DNA of 64,000 bases from CAYOHY01 sp964403885. GTDB lineage: Bacteria > Actinomycetota > Coriobacteriia > Anaerosomatales > PHET01. How positions within the stretch are numbered: position 1 is the first letter of the stretch; each line of letters begins with the position of its first letter. Location of the stretch: the NCBI GenBank assembly GCA_964403885.1, contig CAYOHY010000001.1:48847-112846 (forward strand), given 5' to 3'. This document shows positions 37,733 to 46,326 of this stretch, in pieces. A model generated the notes under the pieces. It had not been told where the DNA came from. It saw only the letters and a list, made by a program, of their open reading frames with translations, and searched no databases. Both the position numbers and the translations under genes were made by a program.

Positions 37733-38659
37733 GTGACGAGCGCCGTCGACATGAGCGTGCGCATCGGATCGCTTGAGCTGCGCAACCCCGTCATGACCGC
37801 CTCGGGCACCTTCGCCTCGGGCCGAGAGTTCGCTGACTTCGTCGACCTCGAGCGTCTAGGCGCCGTGGTGACGAAGGGGGTCTCCCTCGAGCCGTGGGCC
37901 GGCAACGCGAGCCCCCGGATCGCCGAGACCGCGAGCGGCATGCTCAACTCCATCGGCCTGCAGAACCCGGGTGTCGAGACGTTCATCGCCCGTGACCTCG
38001 CGTGGCTATCGGCCAACGCGCCCACGGCGCCCGTGATCGTGAACGTGAGCGGACACTCGCTGCCCGAGTACGCCGCCGTGATCGAGCGCCTCGAGGGCGA
38101 GTCGGCTGTCGCGGGCTATGAGCTCAACATCAGCTGTCCCAACGTCGACGCAGGCGGCATGGCGTTTGGAACAGACTGTGCGGCCGCCGCGAGCGTGGTC
38201 GCGGCATGCCGCCCGCTCACCGAGCGACCCCTCATCGTCAAGCTGAGCCCTAACGTCACCGATGTCGTGTCGATCGCGCGCTCCGTCGAGGACGCAGGCG
38301 CCGACGCGGTGTCGCTGATCAACACACTTCTGGGTATGGCCATCGACGCCGACACCCGCCGTCCCAAGCTCGCACGCGTGGTGGGAGGTCTGTCGGGCCC
38401 CGCGATCAAGCCCGTGGCGCTTCGCATGGTCTGGCAGGTGGCCGGTGCGGTGAAGGTGCCGGTGATCGGCATGGGCGGCATCATGAGCGCGGTGGACGCG
38501 GTCGAGTTCCTGCTCGCCGGCGCCAGCGCGGTCGCTGTGGGAACCGCCAACTTCGTGGATCCTGCGGCCACCATGCGCATCGTGGATGGCATGGAGCAGT
38601 GGTGTGCGTCGCGTGGCGTGACGGCGGCAGCCGATCTCATCGGCGCGATGGAGGCATGA
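37733..38659 (+). CDS. pyrD: Dihydroorotate dehydrogenase, catalytic subunit (class 1B)
   Basis: 308 aa FMN enzyme oxidising dihydroorotate to orotate. Seen: NPVMTASGTF near the N-terminus, the active-site loop NISCPNVDAGGMAFG with the catalytic Cys used by class 1 enzymes, LSPNVTD, and GMGGIMSAVDAVEFLLAGAS. GTG start with AAGGGGGGTG upstream; 105 bases follow pyrK. The stop overlaps the next gene's start codons. Confidence 0.96.
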   Translation: MTSAVDMSVRIGSLELRNPVMTASGTFASGREFADFVDLERLGAVVTKGVSLEPWAGNASPRIAETASGMLNSIGLQNPGVETFIARDLAWLSANAPTAPVIVNVSGHSLPEYAAVIERLEGESAVAGYELNISCPNVDAGGMAFGTDCAAAASVVAACRPLTERPLIVKLSPNVTDVVSIARSVEDAGADAVSLINTLLGMAIDADTRRPKLARVVGGLSGPAIKPVALRMVWQVAGAVKVPVIGMGGIMSAVDAVEFLLAGASAVAVGTANFVDPAATMRIVDGMEQWCASRGVTAAADLIGAMEA

Positions 38660-39867
38660 TGAGGCGCTTCGTTGTCGTGTGTACGCTTGCGTTGCTGGCG
38701 TTGTCCGGCTGTTCGTCCACGCCGCAGAAGGCGGCCACGCCAACCCCGCCCAAAGCGGCTGACGTCGAGACCGCGGGGATCGAGCGTGCGGGCTGGACCG
38801 GTGACGGTGCCTACGCGTGGATCCAGGACTTCGAGCGCGACGGCACACCCGTCGTGTCGGCGGTGGACGTCGCGAGCCGAGCGAAGGTGTCCCAGCGCGG
38901 CTACCTGCTCGTCGCCGCCGAGACCTCCGCGCCGGTGCTGTGGCTGATGCCTGCGGACCGCTCGTTCGTGAGCTCGGCACTGGCCGATCCGGCCGCGAAG
39001 TCGATCGCCTATCCCGTCGTGGTCAGGTGGCCGTACGACGCTCCGGTGCCCGGGCTCAAAGTGTGGGACCTCTCGTCCGACGGAGGGCCTGTCGATGCAT
39101 CGGGCGGCTCGTGGGCCCCGTGGGCGGGCGCCAAAGGCGGGCCATCGGTCGAGCTTGCCGTCGACGCCACACGAGGCGGGTGGCCTGCGTCGATCGCCGT
39201 CGCGGGGCGCTCTGTGGCGCTGCCGGGGGCATCGGCGACGTATCGCCCGGTGGGGTTCTCGCGGTCCGGCACGCTGTTCGCGCTCGAGGAGCTGACCGCG
39301 GTGCCTGCGTCCGCCCACGACCCGCAGACCAAGACCAGGCACGTCGTCGTGGTGGACACGCGCAGCGGTGCCACCCGGTCGTTCGCTCTTCCGCAAGACA
39401 TCTCGTCTCCGGTCGTGTGGGACGGTGGTTCCGAGGCGCTCGCGTGGGCCCAGATGCGCAGCACCGACTCCACGCCCACGTATTCGCTCATCACCATGGA
39501 CCCCGTGCGCGGCTCCACACGTACGCTCGCGACCGAGAAGTTCGTCGCGAAGTCGGTGGGTGCGGACCGGCCGCTGGTGTTGCTGGGCAGTGACTCCTCC
39601 GGGCTGATCGCGCTGGCCGGTGACTCCTTCGCCGACCCCAGTGCCCGGGTATGGCGGTTCAACGCCTCGGGCGCCGCGGAGATCGGCGCGCTTCCCCGCG
39701 TCACGCGCCCCCCGGGATTCGATCCGGCGCGGGGCCTCGTGTATCTCGTCCAGGAGCCCAGCACCACGGCGCCGGGCATGGTGCACGCCGTGGCCAGCGT
39801 TCGCGCACTCGGCAGCTCGGAAAGCACCCGCATCTACGAGGGTGCCGACAAACCATCGCCACAGTAG
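38659..39867 (+). CDS. Uncharacterised lipoprotein in the pyr operon
   Basis: About 402 aa. Signal peptide with lipobox LLALSGC (Cys ~18), a short P/T/A linker, then ~370 residues of repeated beta-type units with W-D/G-rich turns (GAYAWIQDF; LKVWDLSSDGG; HVVVVDTRSGATRSF), which suggests a beta-propeller-like fold. Placement of GGAGG (38650-38654) favours ATG 38659 over ATG 38656. It sits between pyrD and pyrF with overlap upstream and a 7-base gap downstream, so it is co-expressed with pyrimidine synthesis. No family recognised. Confidence 0.8.
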   Translation: MRRFVVVCTLALLALSGCSSTPQKAATPTPPKAADVETAGIERAGWTGDGAYAWIQDFERDGTPVVSAVDVASRAKVSQRGYLLVAAETSAPVLWLMPADRSFVSSALADPAAKSIAYPVVVRWPYDAPVPGLKVWDLSSDGGPVDASGGSWAPWAGAKGGPSVELAVDATRGGWPASIAVAGRSVALPGASATYRPVGFSRSGTLFALEELTAVPASAHDPQTKTRHVVVVDTRSGATRSFALPQDISSPVVWDGGSEALAWAQMRSTDSTPTYSLITMDPVRGSTRTLATEKFVAKSVGADRPLVLLGSDSSGLIALAGDSFADPSARVWRFNASGAAEIGALPRVTRPPGFDPARGLVYLVQEPSTTAPGMVHAVASVRALGSSESTRIYEGADKPSPQ

Positions 39868-39874
39868 GAGACCC

Positions 39875-40603
39875 ATGACCGTTTCGATCACCGCACGCGA
39901 CCGCCTCATCGTCGCACTCGACCTCGACGCAGATGGGGCGCTTGCGCTCGCACGATCCCTCCAGGGACACGTCCGCTGGCTCAAGGTGGGCATGACGCTC
40001 TACTACGCATGCGGACCGCGTATCATCGCCGAGCTTCGTGAGCTGGGCTTCGACATCTTCCTCGACCTCAAGCTCCACGACATCCCGCACCAGGTGTCCG
40101 GTGCCGCCGAGACGCTCGCACGCTTGGGTGTCCAGATGCTCACCGTTCACGCCTCCGGCGGCGCTCCCATGGTGGCCGCGGCGGTCGAAGGCGCTCGCAG
40201 GGGCGCGCAGGCCGCCGGCGTGCCCGTACCCGCCGTCATCGCGGTGACCGTTCTCACCAGCATGGACGATGCGACTCTCGCCACGCTGGGCGTCGAACGC
40301 AGCGCCGCCGAGCAGGTGACGCTGCTTGCACGCGCATCGGCGCTCGGTGTCGCCGACGGCGTGGTGTGTTCGCCCGAGGAGGCCTCACGCATGCGCGACC
40401 TTCTCGGCGCCGACGCGCTTGTGGTCACGCCGGGCGTACGTCCGGCCGGCGCTGACGTGGGCGATCAGTCGCGCGTGGCCACCCCGGCGGCGGCGCTTGG
40501 CGCGGGTGCGAGTCACCTCGTCATCGGAAGGCCCATCACGGCGGCGTCCGATCCGGTCGCGGCCGTCGAGAAGATCATCTCCGAGATGGAAGGAGGGGCA
40601 TAG
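39875..40603 (+). CDS. pyrF: Orotidine-5'-phosphate decarboxylase
   Basis: 242 aa TIM-barrel enzyme. Catalytic Lys/Asp network in FLDLKLHDIPHQV; other motifs LIVALDLD, LTVHASGG, VVTPGVRP and the phosphate-binding VIGRPIT. Converts OMP to UMP. ATG 39875 follows a TAGGAG that overlaps the stop of the lipoprotein gene. Family group with the short form typical of most bacteria. Confidence 0.97.
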   Translation: MTVSITARDRLIVALDLDADGALALARSLQGHVRWLKVGMTLYYACGPRIIAELRELGFDIFLDLKLHDIPHQVSGAAETLARLGVQMLTVHASGGAPMVAAAVEGARRGAQAAGVPVPAVIAVTVLTSMDDATLATLGVERSAAEQVTLLARASALGVADGVVCSPEEASRMRDLLGADALVVTPGVRPAGADVGDQSRVATPAAALGAGASHLVIGRPITAASDPVAAVEKIISEMEGGA

Positions 40604-41187
40604 TGGCCCCTATGGACGACACCCAGGTACTCGAGGCCCTCAAGGCCGCCGATGCCATCAGGTCCGGGCACTTCGTGCTCACGAGCGGACGCCACAGCGA
40701 CGGATACGTCCAGTGCGCACGCATCCTCGAGGACCCGGCGCTGACCACCGAGCTCGCCCGTACCGCCGTCGAACGCCTGCCCGAGGGGCTCGACATCGAC
40801 CTCGTGGCGGCACCCGCCGTGGGGGGTCTCGTCATCGGCTTCGCAGTGGCCCAGGCCCTGGGGGTCAAGTTCATCTTCAGTGAGCGCGAGTCCGGCGCGA
40901 TGGTCTTCCGCCGGTCGTTCGAGGTGCCCGCGGGTGCCCGCGTGCTCGTGGTCGAGGATGTGGTCACCACGGGGGGCAGTGTGGCCGAGGTCATCGAGCT
41001 GGTGCGCGCAGCCGGTGGCGACGTCGTGGGTGTGGTGTCACTGATCGACCGGGGCGGCGACAAGGCGTTCGACGCCGAGTTCTGGCCTCTGCTTCGACTC
41101 GAGGTCGAGTCTTGGGACGCGGCGTCTTGCTCCCTGTGCGCCGCCGGTGTGCCCGTCTACTCGCCGGGCTCGAGGCGCCTCGGCTGA
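40603..41187 (+). CDS. pyrE: Orotate phosphoribosyltransferase
   Basis: 194 aa. PRPP motif VLVVEDVVTTGGS; N-terminal LTSGRHSDGYVQC, and GLVIGFAVAQALG. Adds ribose phosphate to orotate. GTG 40603 overlaps the pyrF stop by one base and has AGGAGG six bases upstream; ATG 40612 is an alternative. Last gene of the pyr operon; no clear terminator follows. Confidence 0.97.
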   Translation: MAPMDDTQVLEALKAADAIRSGHFVLTSGRHSDGYVQCARILEDPALTTELARTAVERLPEGLDIDLVAAPAVGGLVIGFAVAQALGVKFIFSERESGAMVFRRSFEVPAGARVLVVEDVVTTGGSVAEVIELVRAAGGDVVGVVSLIDRGGDKAFDAEFWPLLRLEVESWDAASCSLCAAGVPVYSPGSRRLG

Positions 41188-41194
41188 AAAAGTG

Positions 41195-41223
41195 TTGGCA
41201 TCGCCGCAGGTCAAGCGTACGAT
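41195..41223 (+). promoter_or_regulatory. Promoter of mihF
   Basis: TTGGCA (41195-41200), 17-base spacer, TACGAT (41218-41223). 86 bases before the ATG. Nothing else recognised in the pyrE-mihF gap. Confidence 0.7.
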
Positions 41224-41309
41224 GAGTCCATTCTTGCGGATGTCGCGCCGTCTCTACGGGGGGGCGGCGATACCAGTATGGCCCCGCCGGAAAGGGACGA
41301 GGAGGAACC

Positions 41310-41618
41310 ATGGCACTTCCCAGTCTGTCGCCTGAGGATCGCGCGAAGGCTCTCGCAAAGGCGGCCGAGGCGCGCCAGAAGCGTGCCGAGTATCGCGCCA
41401 AGATCAAGGCCGGTGACCTGAGCTTCGCTGACGTGATGAAGAAGTCGGACGATCCGATCATCGCGCGGATGAAGGTATCGACCCTGCTCGAGTCACTGCC
41501 GGGCTTCGGCAAGGCCAAGGCCGCCAAGCTGATGGACGAGCTTGAGATCTCGGAGAGCCGCCGCGTGCAGGGCCTTGGCGCCCGCCAGCGCGAGCAGCTC
41601 ATGGAGCGTCTGGGTTAG
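41310..41618 (+). CDS. mihF: Actinobacterial integration host factor (mIHF type)
   Basis: 102 aa, basic. Helical N-terminal part (LSPEDRAKALAKAAEARQ), then the H2TH-type DNA-binding region with LLESLPGFGKAKAAKLMDEL and RRVQGLGARQREQL. This is the non-HU nucleoid protein of actinobacteria (Mycobacterium mIHF, Streptomyces sIHF), needed for phage integration and chromosome shaping, and its linkage to gmk is conserved there. ATG with GGAGGAA upstream. A strong taxonomic pointer. Confidence 0.95.
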   Translation: MALPSLSPEDRAKALAKAAEARQKRAEYRAKIKAGDLSFADVMKKSDDPIIARMKVSTLLESLPGFGKAKAAKLMDELEISESRRVQGLGARQREQLMERLG

Positions 41619-41620
41619 GT

Positions 41621-41635
41621 GCGGCGCCACGCCGC
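41621..41635 (+). other. Small perfect hairpin in the mihF-gmk gap
   Basis: GCGGCG (41621-41626) pairs with CGCCGC (41630-41635) around CCA, three bases after the mihF stop. No T-run, so not a classical terminator; possibly a 3' stabiliser or part of the gmk leader. Confidence 0.45.
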
Positions 41636-41662
41636 AGCACACCCCGCACGTCGCACCACATC

Positions 41663-42238
41663 TTGAGCCGCAAAGGAAATCTCTTCATAGTCTCGGGCCC
41701 TTCGGGGGCCGGTAAAGGGACCTTGGTGAAGGAGTTGCTTCGCCGGGTCCCTGACGTGTGGGTATCGGTCTCTGTCGCCACGAGGGCACCACGGCCCGGT
41801 GAGGTCGACGGCACTCACTACTTCTTCGTCTCACACGAGGAGTTCGACCGTCTCGTCGACTCTCATGGCCTGCTCGAGTGGGCCGAGGTGCACGGCAACC
41901 GTTACGGGACGCCGCGCTCGGCGGTGGAGGCCAAGATCGCGGAAGGGTGCCAGGTCATCCTTGAGATCGACCCGCAGGGCGCGTTCCAGATACGCGACCT
42001 CATGCCCGAGACGGTGCTGATCTTCATCGTGCCGCCGTCGATCGAGGAGTTGAGGCGCCGGCTCGAGGGTCGAGGCAGTGAGACCGAAGAGCAGGTGGCG
42101 GTGCGTATGACGACCGCCGAGCGAGAGCTCGAACTTGTGGGGAAGTACGACCATGTGGTAATAAACGACGACGTTGCCCGCGCTACTGACGAGCTTGTGG
42201 GCATCATCGATTCATACGCCAACGACGAGGAGTCGTAA
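41663..42238 (+). CDS. gmk: Guanylate kinase
   Basis: 191 aa. P-loop FIVSGPSGAGKGT (~8-20), VSVATRAPRPGEVDG with GMP-binding residues, YFFVSHEEF, and ILEIDPQG. Converts GMP to GDP. The first usable start is TTG 41663; no ATG or GTG gives the N-terminal strand before the P-loop, and no Shine-Dalgarno is visible before the TTG. Order mihF-gmk-rpoZ is typical of actinobacteria. Confidence 0.95.
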   Translation: MSRKGNLFIVSGPSGAGKGTLVKELLRRVPDVWVSVSVATRAPRPGEVDGTHYFFVSHEEFDRLVDSHGLLEWAEVHGNRYGTPRSAVEAKIAEGCQVILEIDPQGAFQIRDLMPETVLIFIVPPSIEELRRRLEGRGSETEEQVAVRMTTAERELELVGKYDHVVINDDVARATDELVGIIDSYANDEES

Positions 42239-42241
42239 CTG

Positions 42242-42493
42242 ATGTCTGTCATCAACCCGCCGATCGACGACCTGCTCACCAAGGTCGACTCGAAGTACAG
42301 CCTGTGCATCGTCTCGTCCAAGCGCGCCCGCCAGATCAACGACATGATCCACGGCGTCCGCGACCAGGCGCTGCTCACCATGCCCACGAGCGAGATCGCG
42401 AAGCTCACCAGCACCAAGCCGCTCTCGCTCGCGCTCGAGGAGATCGCCAGCGGTGACGTGGGCTACGAGCGCACCAAGGACAGCTACAAGTAG
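42242..42493 (+). CDS. rpoZ: RNA polymerase omega subunit
   Basis: 83 aa. Family segments PPIDDLLTKVDSKYSL, ..SSKRARQIND, and KPLSLALEEIASGDV. Assists beta' folding and polymerase assembly. ATG three bases after the gmk stop. Confidence 0.96.
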   Translation: MSVINPPIDDLLTKVDSKYSLCIVSSKRARQINDMIHGVRDQALLTMPTSEIAKLTSTKPLSLALEEIASGDVGYERTKDSYK

Positions 42494-42503
42494 CTGACAA
42501 CCG

Positions 42504-43823
42504 ATGTTCGATCGCATCTGCCTGATCTCGTTTCACGAGATCGGCCTCAAAGGTCGTAACCGTGGCTCGTTCGAGCGCCGCCTCCAGTCCAATCTGGATA
42601 CGGCGCTCGTCGGTCTTCCCGTGGGTAGGGTCGAGCGCGTCGCCGGCCGGCTCGTCGTGCGCGTCAAGACGCCGGAGCGCGCCTTCGACGTGGCTCGCCG
42701 CATCGCACAGATCCCGGGCGTGAACGGTGTCGCGGTGGGCTTTCGGTGCTCCCGCGACATGGCCGACCTCGAAGAGGCGTCGCTGGACGCCCTCAGGGAG
42801 TCGGGCCCGTTCACCACGTTCGCCGTGCGCTCACGCCGCTCCAACACCGATTTCGCAATCGGCTCGCAGGACCTGAGCCGGATGATCGGCTCATACCTGG
42901 TGAAGCAGACCGGTGCCGGCGTCGACCTCACCAACCCGGATGCCACGGTGTCGGTGCACATCGTGCAAGGGGAGGCGTTCGTCTACTCGGCGAAGGTCAA
43001 GGGCGTGGGCGGACTGCCGGTGGGCACGGCCAACACCGTGGTCTCGTTGCTGTCGAGCGGCATCGACTCGCCCGTGGCCACGTGGCGCATGATGCGTCGC
43101 GGCGCGGTCGCGGTGGGCGTGCACTTCTCGGGTCGTCCCCAGGTCGATGCGTCGAGCGAGCGCCTCGTGGCCGAGATCGGCTCGGTGCTCGAGCGTACCG
43201 GCGGCCTGGGTCGCATCTACGTCGTGCCCTTCGGTGATCTCCAGAAGGAGATCTCGCTGTTGTGTCCGCCCGACCTGCGCGTTCTGCTCTACCGGCGTCT
43301 CATGATCAAGGTCGCCGAGGAGATCGCGCGCGTCGAACGCGGCAAGGCGCTCGTCACCGGCGAGTCGCTCGGCCAGGTCGCGAGCCAGACGCTCGAGAAC
43401 ATCGCCGCGGTCGATGAGGCCGCCACGTTGCCGGTCCTGCGTCCGCTGATCGGCAGCGACAAGCTCGAGATCATGGACGAGGCGCGTCGCATCGACACCT
43501 ACGAGCTCTCGACCCAGGATGCGGCCGACTGCTGCACCCTGTTCATGCCGCGCAACCCGGAGACGCACGCCAAGCTTCCTGAAGTGCTCGAGGCCTGGGG
43601 TCTGCTCGACGTCGACCGTATGGTGGCCGACGCGATCGCCGGGCTCGAGTGGCTCGACTTCCGGTGCCCCGCGTATCGGCCGCCGCGCCAGTGGCCCACG
43701 CCGGCGGGTGAGCCGGGCTGGACCGAGGTAAAGGTCCGCTCGGCCGTGGCGGAGCGCAAGGCGCGCCGGGCCGAGATCGACCAGTCCGCGCCCGCCGCCG
43801 CGCCCGCCGCTGAGGAAGCATAG
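42504..43823 (+). CDS. thiI: tRNA 4-thiouridine synthase ThiI
   Basis: 439 aa. N-terminal ferredoxin-like region and THUMP domain (~1-165), then a PP-loop pyrophosphatase domain with LLSSGIDSPVA (~183-193). It lacks the C-terminal rhodanese domain of E. coli ThiI, as in most Gram-positive forms, and ends in an A/P-rich tail. Makes s4U8 in tRNA, with a possible role in thiazole synthesis. ATG 42504, 10 bases after rpoZ, with no clear ribosome-binding site. Confidence 0.93.
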   Translation: MFDRICLISFHEIGLKGRNRGSFERRLQSNLDTALVGLPVGRVERVAGRLVVRVKTPERAFDVARRIAQIPGVNGVAVGFRCSRDMADLEEASLDALRESGPFTTFAVRSRRSNTDFAIGSQDLSRMIGSYLVKQTGAGVDLTNPDATVSVHIVQGEAFVYSAKVKGVGGLPVGTANTVVSLLSSGIDSPVATWRMMRRGAVAVGVHFSGRPQVDASSERLVAEIGSVLERTGGLGRIYVVPFGDLQKEISLLCPPDLRVLLYRRLMIKVAEEIARVERGKALVTGESLGQVASQTLENIAAVDEAATLPVLRPLIGSDKLEIMDEARRIDTYELSTQDAADCCTLFMPRNPETHAKLPEVLEAWGLLDVDRMVADAIAGLEWLDFRCPAYRPPRQWPTPAGEPGWTEVKVRSAVAERKARRAEIDQSAPAAAPAAEEA

Positions 43824-43828
43824 GCGCG

Positions 43829-44932
43829 ATGACGCGCCCGCTGCGCATTCTCGCACTGGAGCCCTACTACGGCGGAAGCCACCGCGCGGTGCTCGACGGG
43901 CTCGTCGAGCGCATCGACGCACAGTGGACCCTGCTCACGTTGCCGCCCCGCAAGTGGAAATGGCGGATGCGAGGCGCCGCGATCACCATGGCCGCCGAGG
44001 CGTTGCGCATCGCCGACGGGGCAGGGGAGAGTGCGCCGTGGGATGTCGTCTTCGCCTCGACGTTCGTGAACCTCGCCGAGTTTCGCGGGCTCGTTGGATC
44101 TGACATCGCGGCCGTACCGGCCATCGTGTACTTCCACGAGAACCAGCTGCTCTATCCCAACCGGCACACCGCCGAGTGGGACCTGCAGTTCCCGCTCACC
44201 AACGTGACCTCGGCGCTCTCGGCCGAGCTGTGCCTGTTCAACACGGCATGGAACCGCGATGGTTTCGTCGAGGCGATACCCGGCTTCTTCAGGGAGTTTC
44301 CGGACCATCGGCCCACTGGTGTGGCCGAGGCCATCGCCGCCAAGTCGCTCGTGATCGCACCGCCGTTCGACCCCGCGGCGTTCGATGAAGCGCCGATCGT
44401 TCGCGGGGATCGGTGCAGGATCGTGTGGCCTCACCGCTGGGAGCACGACAAGAACCCCGAGGAGTTCTTTGGTGCGGTCATGGCGCTCGCTGCCGAGGGC
44501 CTCGACTTCGAGGTCGTGGTGGCGGGCCAGAGCTTCCGCGAGACTGAGGGGCTGATGAGCCAGGCCGCCTCCGCGTTGGGGACTCGGCTGGCGCACTGTG
44601 CCGAGCCGCCGGACCGGGCCGCCTACGCACGCCTGCTCGCAGGCGCAGACGTCGCTGTCTCGACCGCCGACAACGAGTTCTTCGGGCTTGCGATGGTGGA
44701 GGCCTGCTACGCGGGGTGCACGCCGCTCGTGCCCGATCGCCTGGCCTACCCGGAGCTCTACCCGGCGCACTATCGCTACCGGTCACCCGACCAGCTGGTC
44801 GCGATGCTGCGTGCGCACATCGTCGACCGGCCCGCACCGGGAGAGGCGCGCGTCCTCGCCGAGCCCTACACGTTCGAGCGGCTCGTACCGGCGTACCAAG
44901 CCGCGTTCGAGTCGGTGTCCGGCACTCGCTGA
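43829..44932 (+). CDS. DUF3524 glycosyltransferase, tRNA-queuosine mannosyltransferase-like
   Basis: 367 aa. The N-terminal domain has the DUF3524 pattern: LEPYYGGSHRAVLDGL, LLTLPPRKWKWRMRGAA, and FHENQLLYP. The C-terminal part is a GT4-like half with WPHRWEHDKNPEEFF and DNEFFGLAMVEA (nucleotide-sugar Glu). This is the family of human QTMAN/GTDC1, which mannosylates queuosine in tRNA-Asp. Starts 5 bases after thiI, another tRNA-modification gene, which fits a tRNA substrate. Whether the bacterial enzyme makes manQ is inference. Confidence 0.85.
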   Translation: MTRPLRILALEPYYGGSHRAVLDGLVERIDAQWTLLTLPPRKWKWRMRGAAITMAAEALRIADGAGESAPWDVVFASTFVNLAEFRGLVGSDIAAVPAIVYFHENQLLYPNRHTAEWDLQFPLTNVTSALSAELCLFNTAWNRDGFVEAIPGFFREFPDHRPTGVAEAIAAKSLVIAPPFDPAAFDEAPIVRGDRCRIVWPHRWEHDKNPEEFFGAVMALAAEGLDFEVVVAGQSFRETEGLMSQAASALGTRLAHCAEPPDRAAYARLLAGADVAVSTADNEFFGLAMVEACYAGCTPLVPDRLAYPELYPAHYRYRSPDQLVAMLRAHIVDRPAPGEARVLAEPYTFERLVPAYQAAFESVSGTR

Positions 44933-44970
44933 TCTTCCTCGTGGAAACCCAGTTGTATCGTGTCGTGACA

Positions 44971-44993
44971 GGTACCTTGCAAAACAAGATACC
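44971..44993. promoter_or_regulatory. Inverted repeat, likely PadR operator
   Basis: GGTACCTTG - CAAAA - CAAGATACC: nine-base arms, one mismatch. It overlaps the -35 of the padR promoter, as expected for autorepression. Confidence 0.7.
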
Positions 44994-45005
44994 ATGTCAT
45001 ACCAT
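44977..45005 (+). promoter_or_regulatory. Promoter of the padR-ABC operon
   Basis: TTGCAA (44977-44982), 17-base spacer, TACCAT (45000-45005). This makes the in-frame ATG at 45004 unlikely as a start. Confidence 0.7.
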
Positions 45006-45048
45006 GAAGCGGTCGGCGGTTGCCGGCGCCCGTCGGACAGGAGTGCAC

Positions 45049-45393
45049 GTGGTACGAGAGCAAGACAGCTGGGTGTCACAGATCCGCAAGGGTGTGGTCG
45101 AGATCGTCATCCTCGGCCTGCTGGCGCACACGCGCATGTACGGCTCACAGCTGGTCGAGGAGCTCTCGGCGCATCAGGAGCTGGCCATCAGCGCGGGCAC
45201 CGTCTACCCGCTGCTCGCTCGGCTGAAGAAGGCCGGCCTGATCGACTCCACGTGGGAGGAGTCGCCGGTGGGTCCTCCGCGCAAGTATTACCGCCTCACC
45301 ACGGAAGGCGAGCGCGAGCTTGCGGGCATGCGTACGGCGTGGTCGAGCGTCTCGCGGGCCGTGGATTCGATCCTGAAGGAGGCGGACCACTAG
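45049..45393 (+). CDS. PadR-family transcriptional regulator
   Basis: 114 aa winged-helix protein. PadR pattern: VVEIVILGLLAHTRMYGSQLVEEL, SAGTVYPLLARLKKAGLID, PPRKYYRLTTEGE, then a short C-terminal dimerisation helix (subfamily 2). GTG 45049 has AGGAG five bases upstream. First gene of an operon with a HAAS-domain membrane protein and an ABC transporter; PadR + HAAS is a recurrent pair in Gram-positives. Probably represses its own operon and responds to a membrane-active compound (inference). Confidence 0.9.
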   Translation: MVREQDSWVSQIRKGVVEIVILGLLAHTRMYGSQLVEELSAHQELAISAGTVYPLLARLKKAGLIDSTWEESPVGPPRKYYRLTTEGERELAGMRTAWSSVSRAVDSILKEADH

Positions 45394-46326
45394 ATGGCGC
45401 TTGTCACCCTGTCGGATCTCAACCCGGATGCCCGTGCCGCCGCCGAGGAGTACCTCGACCGTGTGCGTGCCGCGCTCGCCCACGCGCCCGCCGATGAGAT
45501 CGCCGACACATTAGAAGACGTGCGGGCACACCTGCTCGAGATGCTTGGCCCGGACTCGACCACGAGCGACGTCGTCGTGGCGTGCGAGGCGCTCGGTGAT
45601 CCTTGGGAGTACGGTCCTGAGGCCGCCGTGAAGCCGACCGCGTCGCGCGGCGCCGGCAACGTGCTCGGCGTGCCCTACGACGTGCGCATCCCCACCTCCG
45701 AGCGTATCGCCGAGCGCTGGTGGAACCCCCGCGACCCCAGGCTCTTCGTGCCTCGCGTGTTTGGTGTGGGGTGGGACCTCAACTTTGGCGCGTTGGCCGT
45801 GACGCTGCACCTCATCGACCCGGACGCCGAGGACGAGCCGTTCGCGCTTGTGCCTGTGCGTGACTTTCTCATCGCGCTCGCAGTGCCGGTGGGTCTGACG
45901 CTGGCTATGGCGGCCTCCTTCGCCGTCCTGCGCAGCTCGCTGCCGGCCGAGCTGCCTGTGCACTGGAACGCGAGCGGGGAGGTCGACCGGTACGGATCGC
46001 AGGCCACCGCGTTCGGGTTCCTGTTCTTGCTGGCCGGGCTACCGACGGCGTGGGCCGTCTGGTCCGTGGTCGCGAGGCGCTCGCCGCTCGCACGCGGAGC
46101 GGTCATCGGCTTCGCGACGTTCATGAGTGCGCTCGCGGCCGGGATATGGGCCATGACCCTTGGCTCGGTGCGCACGGGACTGGCGCCGTGGTGGCTCGTG
46201 CTCGTGTTGATCGCACTGGCCGGGGGCCTCGCCCTTGGCGTGCTGGTGTTCCTTGCTCGGAGCGGGCGTGCCCAAGAGATGGCGCGTGACCGCTCGCATA
46301 CCGCTTCAGGAGAGGAGCTCTCATGA
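45394..46326 (+). CDS. HAAS / DUF5808 / DUF1648-like membrane protein
   Basis: 310 aa. N-terminal HAAS-like helical domain (~8-75: EEYLDRVRAALAHAPADE, ALGDPWEYG), then a DUF5808-like segment (RWWNPRDPRLFVPRVFGVGW), a DUF1648-like segment (LPVHWNASGEVDRYGSQ) and about five hydrophobic helices. HAAS domains accompany PadR regulators and their exporters and may sense envelope state; no activity is known. ATG immediately follows the padR stop; ends with an ATGA overlap. Confidence 0.85.
   Translation: MALVTLSDLNPDARAAAEEYLDRVRAALAHAPADEIADTLEDVRAHLLEMLGPDSTTSDVVVACEALGDPWEYGPEAAVKPTASRGAGNVLGVPYDVRIPTSERIAERWWNPRDPRLFVPRVFGVGWDLNFGALAVTLHLIDPDAEDEPFALVPVRDFLIALAVPVGLTLAMAASFAVLRSSLPAELPVHWNASGEVDRYGSQATAFGFLFLLAGLPTAWAVWSVVARRSPLARGAVIGFATFMSALAAGIWAMTLGSVRTGLAPWWLVLVLIALAGGLALGVLVFLARSGRAQEMARDRSHTASGEELS

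Noticed and set aside
45004..45048. ATG 45004 as start of PadR
   Set aside because: It lies in the -10 of the promoter; GTG 45049 has AGGAG and gives the normal PadR length.
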